From Leptogranulimonas caecicola (GTDB taxonomy: Bacteria; Actinomycetota; Coriobacteriia; Coriobacteriales; Atopobiaceae): DNA of 64,000 bases. Positions 1 through 8,365 of this stretch are shown here, piece after piece. Position numbers and translations under genes: made by a program. Every line of letters begins with the position of its first letter. Position 1 is the stretch's first letter. The notes under the pieces were generated by a model. That model saw only the letters and a program-made list of their open reading frames with translations, made no database searches and was not told where the DNA came from. The stretch is from NCBI RefSeq assembly GCF_023168405.1, contig NZ_AP025285.1, forward strand, positions 804,001 to 868,000, given 5' to 3'.

Positions 1-1
1 G

Positions 2-1648
2 AGCCGGGCCAGGCAGATCTTGTGTGGCCTGGGCTTTCCGGTGGAAGACCTGGACAAGCCGGCGCTGGAGTTTTCTGGCGGCTGGCAGATGCGCATCTCG
101 CTGGCCAAGCTTTTGCTGCGCCACCCAGACGTGCTGCTGCTGGACGAGCCCACCAACCACCTGGACCTGGAAAGCGTCCAGTGGTTCGAGTCGTTCTTGT
201 CTTCCTACGACGGCGTGGTGCTCATCGTCTCCCACGACCGCGCCTTCATGGATGCCTGCGTGGACCACGTGGCGGCTCTGGAGAACCGCCAGCTGCGCAC
301 CTATACGGGCAACTACTCCGACTACCTGCGCCAGCGCGAGGCCAACCTGGAGCAGCTGCGCGCCAAGCGTGCGGCTCAGGAGCGCGAGATCAACCACATG
401 CAGGTCTTTGTGGACAAGTTTCGCTACAAGCCCACCAAGGCCAAGGCGGCCCAGGAGCGCATGGCGCGCATCGAGGCCATCAAGCGCGAGCTGGTGGTGC
501 TTCCAGAGCAGTCCAAGAAGGTGCACTTCAGATTCCCTGAGCCTCCGCGCACTGGCGACATGGTGGTCAAGGTGGACCACGTGCGCAAGGCCTTCGACGA
601 CAACGTGGTCTACGAGGATGCAGACCTCACCCTCTACCGGGGCGACCATGTGGCCCTGGTAGGTCCCAACGGCGCAGGCAAGTCCACCCTCATGAAGCTC
701 ATCTGCGGCCATCTGGCGCCCGACGCCGGCTCCATCGAGCTAGGCAAAAACGTGGAGCTTGCCTACTATGCCCAGCACCAGCTGGAGGAGCTCAACCCTG
801 CAAACACCGTGCTGCAAGAGATCGACGGCGTGGCTCCCAGCTGGACCACCTCCCAAGAGCGCCAGCTTTTGGGCGCCTTCCTGTTCCACGGCGACGATGT
901 GGAGAAGCGCGTCTCCATGCTCTCCGGTGGCGAGCGCGCCCGTTTGGCCTTGGCCAAGATGATCGTGTCGCCAGACCCGCTGCTCTGCCTGGACGAGCCC
1001 ACCAACCACTTGGACATCGACTCGGTGCAGGTATTAGAAGAAGCCCTGGTGGAGTTCGACGGCACCATTGTGCTCATCTCCCACGACGAGCATCTGGTGC
1101 GCGCCGTGGCCAACAAGATCGTGGATGTGCGCGACGGCCAAGTGACCGTCTACGACGGCGACTACGACTACTTTATGTTCAAGCGCGCCGAGCTGGAGGC
1201 GCGCCGGGCTGAGGAGGCTGCCGCTGGGGACACGAGCATTGCCGCGGGCTCTCGCAACGTGGTGGCCATTGGCGCCAAGGCTCCTAAAGCTGCAGGTGGC
1301 CAGGGCGAGTCCTTCTCGGCAGCCGAGAAGGACGCGGCCAAGCCCGCTGGACGCAATGTGAAGACCAAAGAGCAGCGCCGGGCCGAGGCCGAGGCCAGAA
1401 ACGCCCGCAACAAGAAGCTGGCAGGCACCAAGAAGCGCCTGTCCCAGGTGGAAAAGGCGCTGGCGAGCTCCCAAGCCCGTTACGACGAGCTTATGGCGCT
1501 CATGGCCTCAGAAGAGCTCTACAACAATGCAGAGAAGTTCGACGAGGCCATGAAGGAGTATTCGGCCCTCAAGAAGAAGCTTCCGGCGTTAGAAGAGGAG
1601 TGGCTGGAGCTCTCCGCCCAACTGGAGGAGGCGCAGCAGGATGATTAG
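2..1648 (+). CDS. ABC-F family ATPase, 5' end outside window
   Basis: Partial gene; the frame is open from the first bases, so the true start lies upstream. 548 residues are visible. The first ATPase domain lacks its Walker A here but shows the ABC-F signature FSGGWQMR and the Walker B DEPTNHLD. An interdomain linker with [12 protein letters not shown] follows, then a complete second domain with [22 protein letters not shown] and DEPTNHLD. The last ~110 residues form a charged coiled-coil tail. There are no membrane segments, so this is a soluble ABC-F factor, a family that acts on ribosomes. The hinge before the tail encodes FSAAEKDA, made by two inverted copies of the TTCTCGGC word. The 3' end overlaps the next gene by 8 nt. 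The exact subfamily is not resolved. Confidence 0.93.
   Translation, partial: SRARQILCGLGFPVEDLDKPALEFSGGWQMRISLAKLLLRHPDVLLLDEPTNHLDLESVQWFESFLSSYDGVVLIVSHDRAFMDACVDHVAALENRQLRTYTGNYSDYLRQREANLEQLRAKRAAQEREINHMQVFVDKFRYKPTKAKAAQERMARIEAIKRELVVLPEQSKKVHFRFPEPPRTGDMVVKVDHVRKAFDDNVVYEDADLTLYRGDHVALVGPNGAGKSTLMKLICGHLAPDAGSIELGKNVELAYYAQHQLEELNPANTVLQEIDGVAPSWTTSQERQLLGAFLFHGDDVEKRVSMLSGGERARLALAKMIVSPDPLLCLDEPTNHLDIDSVQVLEEALVEFDGTIVLISHDEHLVRAVANKIVDVRDGQVTVYDGDYDYFMFKRAELEARRAEEAAAGDTSIAAGSRNVVAIGAKAPKAAGGQGESFSAAEKDAAKPAGRNVKTKEQRRAEAEARNARNKKLAGTKKRLSQVEKALASSQARYDELMALMASEELYNNAEKFDEAMKEYSALKKKLPALEEEWLELSAQLEEAQQDD
1311..1331. repeat. Inverted pair of the TTCTCGGC word
   Basis: CCTTCTCGGC and GCCGAGAAGG flank a single A, a perfect 10-bp inverted repeat. 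It lies inside the ABC-F coding region and encodes the hinge peptide FSAAEKDA. It is the only perfect head-to-head pair seen of the word repeated across the window. Confidence 0.85.
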
Positions 1649-1931
1649 GCGTCTTTTCTCGGCGCTTTTCAGAATGGCGGCCTATCTGGCCCGCATCGTA
1701 GCCATCCTTCTCTCTGGTTTGGTGGTCATCTTGTGCTTGGGCACTGCCACCAATCTAGGGGTGGTGGGGGTCATCATGACGCTCAACGGCATGGTGCCCT
1801 CGGCCATCTCGGGCATGCTGGTGATCCCCACGCCTTTGGGCGGCGCCTTTCGCGGCGACTTCGCGCTTTTGGCCATCGCCCTCTTTGTGGTGGATTGGGC
1901 CTGCCTGCGCATCGCCTCGGCGCTCAGGTAG
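1641..1931 (+). CDS. Small membrane protein of unknown function
   Basis: 96 residues, not recognised. The sequence shows a basic start (MIRRLF), a hydrophobic segment near residues 17-45, a loop with TPLGG, and a second hydrophobic segment near residues 75-90, so two or three membrane passes are likely. The ATG overlaps the end of the ABC-F gene by 8 nt and the stop is 9 nt before the M50 protease, which suggests co-transcription and supports a real gene. No catalytic motif is visible. A role beside the membrane protease cannot be claimed from sequence. Confidence 0.65.
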   Translation: MIRRLFSALFRMAAYLARIVAILLSGLVVILCLGTATNLGVVGVIMTLNGMVPSAISGMLVIPTPLGGAFRGDFALLAIALFVVDWACLRIASALR

Positions 1932-1940
1932 GGAGGTGCC

Positions 1941-2621
1941 ATGGGATTGTTTAGTGTCTCTGACGTCCTTCAGGCTGCCATCACCGTGCTGGTGGTGATG
2001 CTGGCCGCCACCATTCACGAGGTGGCCCACGGCTATGTGGCCTACCTCTGCGGCGACCCTACCGCCAAGGAGGCTCACAGGCTGTCGTTGAACCCTCTGC
2101 GCCATATCGATCCTTTTGGCTCTCTCATCCTGCCCTTCATCATGGTGCTTCTGGGAGGGCCGGTCTTTGGCTATGCCAAGCCGGTGCCCTACAACCCTTA
2201 TCGGCTGCGCAAAGTGCCTCGGGACGAAGTGTTGGTGGCGCTGGCGGGCCCTGCCTCCAACCTGCTGCAAGCGGCGGTGGCGGCCCTCGTCTTCCATGGG
2301 CTTTATGACTTTGCACCCCAGGTGCTCAACGGCGCGCCCGTCGTGCTGGAGATTCTTCTTGATTACGTATGGGTGAACCTCATCCTGTGCTTCTTCAACC
2401 TCATTCCCTTGCCCCCGCTGGATGGCTCCCATGTGATCACTGCCTTTTTGCGGGGGCGCGCCCGGGCCGCCTACGACCGCATCCAGCCCTACACCATGGC
2501 CATCCTGCTGGTGGTGCTCTACATGCTGCCGGAGTTCTTCCACATAAGCCCCCTTTCCAGCTACTTTGATGTCACCGCAGGGCCCATCTACGACCTGCTG
2601 ATCTTTGGAGGGCTGGCCTAA
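1941..2621 (+). CDS. Site-2 protease family (M50) intramembrane metalloprotease
   Basis: 226 residues. HEVAH at residues 26-30 is the zinc-binding and catalytic HExxH motif inside the first membrane segment. The C-terminal NLIPLPPLDG motif (Asp near residue 161) supplies the third ligand. The protein is short and lacks a PDZ domain, like the compact YwhC-type M50B members rather than RseP. Several further hydrophobic segments are present. It should cleave membrane-embedded substrates; the substrate is unknown. An AGG-containing RBS precedes the ATG. The stop is 3 nt before scpA, a linkage common in Gram-positive genomes. Confidence 0.9.
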   Translation: MGLFSVSDVLQAAITVLVVMLAATIHEVAHGYVAYLCGDPTAKEAHRLSLNPLRHIDPFGSLILPFIMVLLGGPVFGYAKPVPYNPYRLRKVPRDEVLVALAGPASNLLQAAVAALVFHGLYDFAPQVLNGAPVVLEILLDYVWVNLILCFFNLIPLPPLDGSHVITAFLRGRARAAYDRIQPYTMAILLVVLYMLPEFFHISPLSSYFDVTAGPIYDLLIFGGLA

Positions 2622-2624
2622 CCC

Positions 2625-3575
2625 ATGTCTTATCATGTGCGCACTCAAGCCTTCTCTGGCCCCTTCGACTTGCTCTTGGCCCTGGTGAACCGCCAGAGGC
2701 TCGACATAGGCGCCATCTCCATCGCCCAGGTGGCAGACCAATACCTGGCCGAGGTGGAGTCCATGGGTCAGATGGATCTGGAGGTTGCCTCAGACTTTGT
2801 GTTGGTGGCCTCCACGTTGCTGGAGATCAAAGCGGCCTCCCTTTTGCCTCAAGAAGGGGAGAAGCTCACCTCGTTGGACGAGGAAGACGAGGACTTTGAG
2901 GATCTGGATCCCCTCCAGAGCCGCGACGTGCTGGTAGCTCGCCTTATGGCCTACAAGCAATTTCGCAATGCCGCGGCTGCACTGGGCGCCCGCATGGAGC
3001 TGGAGGCCCGCATGCATCCGCGCACCACGGGGCCAGACCCGGAGTTTTTGGGCATCATGCCGGACTTCTTGAAAGACGTCACCCTCTCTGGCCTGGCGGT
3101 GCTCTGTGCAGACTTGGACTCCCGTCGCGAGTCTATGTTGCTGGAAGCCGAGCACATCGCCCCCAAGCGCCTGCCTGTGGCCCTTACCGTGGCCTCGGTG
3201 GACCGTCAGGTGCGCTCTCACAAAGCTCTCACCTTTGACGATCTTTTGGCAGGGTCGCGCAGCCCGGAGACCGTGGTGGTGACCTTCTTGGCGGTGCTGG
3301 AGCTTTTTAAGGCCGGTGCCATCACGGTGTCGCAGCAGGAGCCTTTTGGCGATATCGCCATCGCCCACATCGAGGGGGCCGCTCCCTACGAGCCCCCGGC
3401 AGAGGCGGTGGCAGAGATAGAGAACACCCTCCAAGAAGCCGTCGAGCGCGACGAGTTGGAAGCCTTGGGCGAAGAGGCGCTGGCAGACAAGCTGGCTGCG
3501 CTGGCTCAGGCGACCCATCGAGAAGCCGTATTGGAAGACCTGGCGGCGGCCTTAGAAGAAAGCGAGGAGCAATGA
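2625..3575 (+). CDS. scpA: Segregation and condensation protein A
   Basis: 316 residues. This is the kleisin subunit of the SMC-ScpAB condensin. The N-terminus (FSGPFDLLLALVNRQRLDI) is the conserved ScpA motif that contacts the SMC neck. An acidic middle (EEDEDFEDLD) follows, then a C-terminal winged-helix part that binds the SMC head. It is slightly longer than the usual 240-270 residues because of an acidic, alanine-rich tail. It overlaps scpB by 4 nt (ATGA). Its partner smc is in the same window at 47652. Expected role: chromosome compaction and segregation. Confidence 0.96.
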   Translation: MSYHVRTQAFSGPFDLLLALVNRQRLDIGAISIAQVADQYLAEVESMGQMDLEVASDFVLVASTLLEIKAASLLPQEGEKLTSLDEEDEDFEDLDPLQSRDVLVARLMAYKQFRNAAAALGARMELEARMHPRTTGPDPEFLGIMPDFLKDVTLSGLAVLCADLDSRRESMLLEAEHIAPKRLPVALTVASVDRQVRSHKALTFDDLLAGSRSPETVVVTFLAVLELFKAGAITVSQQEPFGDIAIAHIEGAAPYEPPAEAVAEIENTLQEAVERDELEALGEEALADKLAALAQATHREAVLEDLAAALEESEEQ

Positions 3576-4273
3576 CAGAGGAGCTTTCGGCCCTTTCTGA
3601 CGACTCTCTCAAAGGATGCATCGAGGCGCTGCTGCTGGTCTCGGTAGACCCGTTGCCTGCCACTACAGTCTCCCGCATCCTTGGGATCACCCCCGGCGAG
3701 GCCGTAAGCGCCTTGGCAGACCTCTCCGCCGAGTACCAGGATGCCAACCGCGGCTTCCAGCTGCGTCAAGTGGCAGGTGGCTGGCGTCTGGCCACCCATC
3801 CGGCCTACCACGACCAGGTAGAGGCTTTGGTGGCTTCCTGGGACACCCGCAAGCTCTCTCAGGCAGCTCTAGAGACTCTGGCGGTCATCGCCTACCATCA
3901 GCCGGTGAGCCGCGAGGGCATCCGTGCGGTGCGCGGCGTGAACTCCGACGGCGTGGTGGCCTCCCTCATGGACAAGGGCCTGGTGCGAGAGGCAGGCCGC
4001 GAGCGCGACCGAGGCCACGCCGTCCTTTACGGCACCACCCAGGCCTTCCTGGAGCGCTTTGGCCTGGCATCCATCAAAGGCCTACCGCCCTTGGAAGACT
4101 TCGCTCCCGACGAGGCCTCCCGCCAGTTCATCTTGGAACGCCTGAGTGGAAGGCCCGCCATGGTGCCTCTGGACGATGAGGACGAGCTCGAAGATGCCGA
4201 GAAGGACGAGCCCTCAGAGTCCCTCTTCTCTGCGCTCTTGGACCCGGAGGACCAGGAGGACGATGATGAGTGA
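3572..4273 (+). CDS. scpB: Segregation and condensation protein B
   Basis: 233 residues. It has the two winged-helix domains typical of ScpB: LKGCIEALLLVSVDPL at the start, the conserved LETLAVIAYHQPVSR, and IRAVRGVNSDGV. It dimerises and binds the middle of ScpA. The acidic tail after about residue 195 is longer than usual and contains DAEKDE, encoded by a TGCCGAGAA copy at 4195-4203. It is translationally coupled to scpA upstream and overlaps rluB downstream. Confidence 0.95.
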   Translation: MTEELSALSDDSLKGCIEALLLVSVDPLPATTVSRILGITPGEAVSALADLSAEYQDANRGFQLRQVAGGWRLATHPAYHDQVEALVASWDTRKLSQAALETLAVIAYHQPVSREGIRAVRGVNSDGVVASLMDKGLVREAGRERDRGHAVLYGTTQAFLERFGLASIKGLPPLEDFAPDEASRQFILERLSGRPAMVPLDDEDELEDAEKDEPSESLFSALLDPEDQEDDDE

Positions 4274-5102
4274 GGCTCCTGAGAGACCCAAGGACCATCC
4301 TCGTACCATGCGCCTCCAGCGCTTCTTGGCCCGGGCGGGCGTGGCCAGCCGCCGAGGCTCAGAAAACCTCATGACTGCCGGGCGCGTGCAGGTCAACGGC
4401 CAGGTGGTGACCCAACTTGGCTCCAAGGTGGATCCTGCCAAAGACGTGGTTACCGTCGACGGGGTGCGCTACGACCTGTCATCAAAGCCGGTCTCGCTCA
4501 TCTTGAACAAGCCCCCTCGCATGATCACCACCATGGATGACCCCAAGGGGCGCGCCTGCGTGGCAGATATCATCCCCAAGGACCGTTATCCAGGGATCTT
4601 CCCGGTGGGGCGTCTGGACAACGACACTACGGGCCTCCTGCTCTTCACCACCGATGGCGACCTGGCCCAGGCGCTGCTCCATCCCTCCCAGGAGAAGCCC
4701 AAGACCTACCTGGCCCTCATACAGGGGGCTTTGAGCCCTAAAGCTATCACCCAGCTGGAGGCTGGCGTTGAGTTGGAGGACGGCATCACCGCTCCAGCGG
4801 CCGTTGAGCCCATGGACCCTCAAGACCCCAGAAGGGCCAAAGTAGCCCCAGATGGGGTGCCTGCGGGCTTCTCGGTAGTGGCCCTGACCATTCATGAGGG
4901 CAAGAAGCACCAGGTAAAAAGGATGTTTTCTGCGGTGGGCCACCCGGTGGCGGCGCTCCATCGCGAGAGTTTTGGCCCGCTGGAGCTGGGAGAGTTGCCC
5001 CAAGGCCGGTGGCGTCTGGTGACTCCGGACGAGCAAGCGGCCCTCGACATGGTGGTAAAAGCTGCTTCAGAGGAAGTTTCTGGCTGGAAGGATCGCTCAT
5101 GA
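4266..5102 (+). CDS. rluB: Pseudouridine synthase, RsuA/RluB family
   Basis: 278 residues from the chosen ATG. An S4 RNA-binding domain lies near residues 14-60 (LQRFLARAGVASRR). The catalytic domain carries GRLDNDTTGLLL, whose Asp is the nucleophile of the RsuA/RluB/E/F family. The target is most likely a uridine in 23S rRNA, as for RluB next to scpAB in Bacillus-type gene order. ATG codons lie at 4263 and 4266; AGGAGG about 5 nt upstream favours 4266. The gene overlaps the end of scpB and ends in an ATGA overlap with the phosphatase gene. Confidence 0.93.
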   Translation: MSEAPERPKDHPRTMRLQRFLARAGVASRRGSENLMTAGRVQVNGQVVTQLGSKVDPAKDVVTVDGVRYDLSSKPVSLILNKPPRMITTMDDPKGRACVADIIPKDRYPGIFPVGRLDNDTTGLLLFTTDGDLAQALLHPSQEKPKTYLALIQGALSPKAITQLEAGVELEDGITAPAAVEPMDPQDPRRAKVAPDGVPAGFSVVALTIHEGKKHQVKRMFSAVGHPVAALHRESFGPLELGELPQGRWRLVTPDEQAALDMVVKAASEEVSGWKDRS

Positions 5103-5752
5103 GCGAGGTTCTTTTTATGCGCCACCCCGAGACACTGGGAAATGTGGCCAATGTCTATTCGGGGCGCGTGAACGTGGAGCTCTCAGACGCGGGTGCTCGC
5201 CAGTGTGCTCGGGCGGTGCAGGCGCTGGTGGCCTGGAAACCCGATCGCATCATCACCTCGCCCTTGGTGCGCTGCCGCTCCATCGCCTACGGAGCGGCCC
5301 TCTGCCTAGGGATGCAGCCTCAGGTGGATGAGCGCTTGATCGAGATCGACTTTGGCGCCATAGAAGGGCTCACCTCTGTTGAGGCCAAAGAGTTGGGCTA
5401 CCGCTTCCCCTGGCCAGTAGATGCTCAAAGCCGATCACATCCAGCGCCACGGGGCGAGTCCTTCGAGCAGATTCTGGGGCGTGCCCAGAGCTTTTTGGAC
5501 GTGGCCGCCCGGTTCCAAGGGCGTGTGGCCTGCGTCACCCATGGCGGCTTTACTCGGGCTCTTTTGGGCGCTGCCTATGGGATGGATCTGGACCGCTTTT
5601 GGGACATGGTCATAGGCAACGTGTCCTCTCAGATCTTTGTGGGCAGAGGAGACGGCTCGCCTCTGCAGTTGGCAGCCATGGGCTTAAGCCCCGAGGAAGT
5701 GGCGGCTCGCGGCTGCGCCTATGCAGCCCTCGTGGATGGGCCTCACAACTAG
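5099..5752 (+). CDS. Histidine phosphatase family protein
   Basis: 217 residues. The phosphoglycerate-mutase-like fold is shown by RHPET at residues 8-12 (usually RHGET; the Gly is replaced by Pro), TSPLVRC, a Glu-containing IEIDFGAIEG segment, and the second catalytic His in THGGF. It could be a CobC/GpmB-type phosphatase, but the substrate cannot be read from sequence. The start is set by the ATGA overlap with rluB. A 61-nt gap separates it from cmk. Confidence 0.85.
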   Translation: MSEVLFMRHPETLGNVANVYSGRVNVELSDAGARQCARAVQALVAWKPDRIITSPLVRCRSIAYGAALCLGMQPQVDERLIEIDFGAIEGLTSVEAKELGYRFPWPVDAQSRSHPAPRGESFEQILGRAQSFLDVAARFQGRVACVTHGGFTRALLGAAYGMDLDRFWDMVIGNVSSQIFVGRGDGSPLQLAAMGLSPEEVAARGCAYAALVDGPHN

Positions 5753-5813
5753 TAACGGGGTAGGATACTTAAGAACTACTGCCTAGAAGGCCTGCAAGAT
5801 AAGGAGTCTCTTC

Positions 5814-7424
5814 ATGATCGTAGCTATCGACGGCCCTGCTGGTTCGGGCAAATCCACCGTGGCCAGGGCGCTGGCTGCCCGAGAGGGCTTTGTCTACTTG
5901 GACACCGGAGCCATGTATCGTGCAGTGACCCTCAAGGTGCTCAAGGCCCAGGTCCCTGTGACAGAGACCGCCCGGGTGGCCAAGCTCGCTCAGGAGGCCG
6001 TCATCGAGTTCGTGCCCGGCGCCCCTGGCGAGGCTCCCCAGGTCATGCTCGATGGCAAGGACGTCACTGCTGCCATCCGCACCGCCCAGATAGACCAAAA
6101 CGTCTCTGCGGTGGCTTCGGTGCCTGCAGTGCGCCAGGCCATGGTGGCCCAGCAACGGGCTATCGCCAAAAACATCGACATCGTGGCCGAGGGCCGCGAC
6201 ATGGGCACCGTGGTCTTCCCTGACGCCCAGGTCAAGGTGTTCCTTTCGGCAGACGCCGCCGCCCGCGCCTGGCGCCGCACCATAGAGCGCGAAGGCGGCA
6301 ATGCCGCCCAACCCGGCGCACAGGTCAAAGACCAGGCTCTCTATGAGAGCGTGCTCGAAGACATTCAGTCCCGCGATGCTCAGGATGAGGCCAACGCCGC
6401 ATCTCCGCTCCATCCGGCTGCCGACGCCACGCTCCTCGACTCCACTCGCATGGCACCTCAGCAGGTTGTGGATGCCATTGCCAACCTGGTGGCCTTGGCT
6501 CAAGCACGCCAGGCTGCCATCGCCAGCGACAACGCCGCAGCTTCTCAGCCTTCCGCTGCCGAGAAGGACGCGCCTTCTCAACCTGCCAGCACTCAGGCTG
6601 CCCCTGGGGCCAGCGGCTCTGACGCCACCAAGGCCAAAGATGCTGGCGCGACCGGTGCAAAAGCTCCCAAGACCAAGTCTGGTCAGGCGCCTATGAGGCC
6701 TTTCCACAACACCTTTGATGACTACTATGACCACGGCATGCGCGAGTTCCCCCTGCCTGCCCGTTGCGTCTTCAACGTGGCCGCAGGCCTCATCTACGGG
6801 TTCTCGCGCCTCTATTGGCCCTGGGACTACGAAGGCGGCCAGCAGCTCATCGACGAGCTCAAGGAGCGGGAGCTGGGCACCGTTATGGTGATGAACCATG
6901 TGTCGATGGTGGAGCCGGTGATCACCGTGGTCATGTTCTGGCGCCAAGGCCTGAGGATCCGTCCGGTGTTCAAACAGGAGTTCAACAAGAACGACCTCAT
7001 GCGCTGGGTCTTCTCCCGTGTGGGCGGGATCCCTGTGGATCGAGGCACCGCAGACCTCAAGGCGGTGCGTCGCTGCCAGCGGGCTTTGAAACGCGGCGAG
7101 TCCATCCTCATCTATCCAGAGGGCACGCGCATCCGCGACGATGACGGCAAAGCTCCCATCCATGGTGGCTTTGCACTTATCGCGCAGATGGCCAAAACCG
7201 ATGTCACTCCTTCTGCCGTTATCGGCGTGCGCGACGTGACGCCCGAGGGCGCCCATATCCCGCGCCCCCATCGCGTGCATTTCAAGGTGGGCGCCCCTCT
7301 TAAATTTGGCGCACTGGGAGTCAAGGGGCGCAAAGCGCAGCTGGAGGCCATGGAGGCCAAGGCCATGGACAAGGTCTTCGAGCTCAGGGCCCAGCTGCGC
7401 CGTGACTATCCCGGAGAGTGGTAG
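5814..7424 (+). CDS. cmk: Cytidylate kinase / PlsC-type acyltransferase fusion
   Basis: 536 residues in two domains. Residues 1-225 are CMP kinase with the P-loop GPAGSGKST at 7-15, DTGAMYRAVT and AEGRDMGT. Residues ~300-536 are a 1-acyl-glycerol-3-phosphate acyltransferase with NHVSMVE at 361-367 and PEGTR at 435-439. The usual HX4D catalytic pair is HX4E here (H362/E367), a conservative change that may alter activity. The connecting region (~235-295) is Ala/Pro/Ser-rich and contains AAEKDA, encoded by a copy of the repeated word. AAGGAG lies 7 nt before the ATG. ispH follows after 1 nt. The fusion couples nucleotide and phospholipid enzymes on one chain. Confidence 0.93.
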   Translation: MIVAIDGPAGSGKSTVARALAAREGFVYLDTGAMYRAVTLKVLKAQVPVTETARVAKLAQEAVIEFVPGAPGEAPQVMLDGKDVTAAIRTAQIDQNVSAVASVPAVRQAMVAQQRAIAKNIDIVAEGRDMGTVVFPDAQVKVFLSADAAARAWRRTIEREGGNAAQPGAQVKDQALYESVLEDIQSRDAQDEANAASPLHPAADATLLDSTRMAPQQVVDAIANLVALAQARQAAIASDNAAASQPSAAEKDAPSQPASTQAAPGASGSDATKAKDAGATGAKAPKTKSGQAPMRPFHNTFDDYYDHGMREFPLPARCVFNVAAGLIYGFSRLYWPWDYEGGQQLIDELKERELGTVMVMNHVSMVEPVITVVMFWRQGLRIRPVFKQEFNKNDLMRWVFSRVGGIPVDRGTADLKAVRRCQRALKRGESILIYPEGTRIRDDDGKAPIHGGFALIAQMAKTDVTPSAVIGVRDVTPEGAHIPRPHRVHFKVGAPLKFGALGVKGRKAQLEAMEAKAMDKVFELRAQLRRDYPGEW

Positions 7425-7425
7425 G

Positions 7426-8307
7426 ATGCCAAAAATCGAGGTCGCCAGCCATGCAGGGGCCTGCTTTGGAGTGGGTCGCGCCTTGGAGCGCGTAGAGAAG
7501 ATCTTGGATGGCCCAGCGGCGGTGCACACCTTAGGCCCGCTCATCCATAATCCTGCCACGGTGGAGTCGCTGGAACGTCGAGGGGCCACAGTGGTGGATG
7601 AGTCTTCTATCGAAGATTTGCATCCCGGCGATGTGCTGGTGCTTCGCACCCACGGCGTGGTGCCTCAGGTGGTGAATCGCGCCAAGGCAGCTCATCTGCA
7701 GGTATTGGATGCTACCTGCCCCTATGTGAAAAAGGTGCACCACGCTGCCCAGAGGCTGGCAGCCTCTGGCAGGCAGGTGGTGGTGGTAGGGGAGGCGGGC
7801 CACCCCGAGGTCGACGGCATTCTAGGCCATGCCCCCGGCGCCTGCGTGGTGGGCTCTGCGGAGGATGCAGCCGCCGTGCCTCTGGAACGTCCCATTGGAC
7901 TCGTGGTGCAAACCACCCAGAATCGCCAGCTGCTGGAGGCCGTAGTAGCGGCGCTCAAAGAGCGTGGGGCCAACGTGGAGGTATGCGATACCATCTGCGA
8001 GGCCACTTCCGAACGCCAGCAGGCTGCCCGCGAGTTGGCCGCCCGTGCTAACACCATGGTGGTCATAGGTGGGCGCAACTCGGCAAACACCACTCGCTTG
8101 GCAGAGATCTGCGCCGCTCATACCGCCACCCACCACATCGAAGATGCCCAAGAGCTGGATCCTGCCTGGTTTAGTGGGGCAGAGCTTATCGGCATTACTG
8201 CAGGAGCCTCTACTCCCAGTTCTCAGATCAAGCAGGTGGTAGAGACCGTCGCCCAGATGACAGGGGCCCAAGAGGTGGAGACCGAGTCCCAGGTCTCTGG
8301 CACATAG
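7426..8307 (+). CDS. ispH: 4-hydroxy-3-methylbut-2-enyl diphosphate reductase
   Basis: 293 residues. This is the last enzyme of the MEP isoprenoid pathway and carries an iron-sulfur cluster. The three cluster cysteines sit in GACFGV (Cys13), DATCPYV and CDTICEAT. The THGV and QTTQN motifs of the family are also present. The gene begins 1 nt after cmk-plsC, an arrangement shared with other Gram-positive bacteria in which Cmk, PlsC and IspH cluster or fuse. The C-terminus is a short Glu/Thr-rich tail. Confidence 0.96.
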   Translation: MPKIEVASHAGACFGVGRALERVEKILDGPAAVHTLGPLIHNPATVESLERRGATVVDESSIEDLHPGDVLVLRTHGVVPQVVNRAKAAHLQVLDATCPYVKKVHHAAQRLAASGRQVVVVGEAGHPEVDGILGHAPGACVVGSAEDAAAVPLERPIGLVVQTTQNRQLLEAVVAALKERGANVEVCDTICEATSERQQAARELAARANTMVVIGGRNSANTTRLAEICAAHTATHHIEDAQELDPAWFSGAELIGITAGASTPSSQIKQVVETVAQMTGAQEVETESQVSGT

Positions 8308-8365
8308 TAGGGTGCACTATAGAAAAATGCAGATGCGCCCCAATAAAAATGAAGGAGTAACAGGC

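Noticed and set aside
5769-7649. 626-codon minus-strand ORF opposite cmk-plsC
   Set aside because: A shadow frame in GC-rich sequence; it has no family motif and lies opposite two well-supported enzymes.
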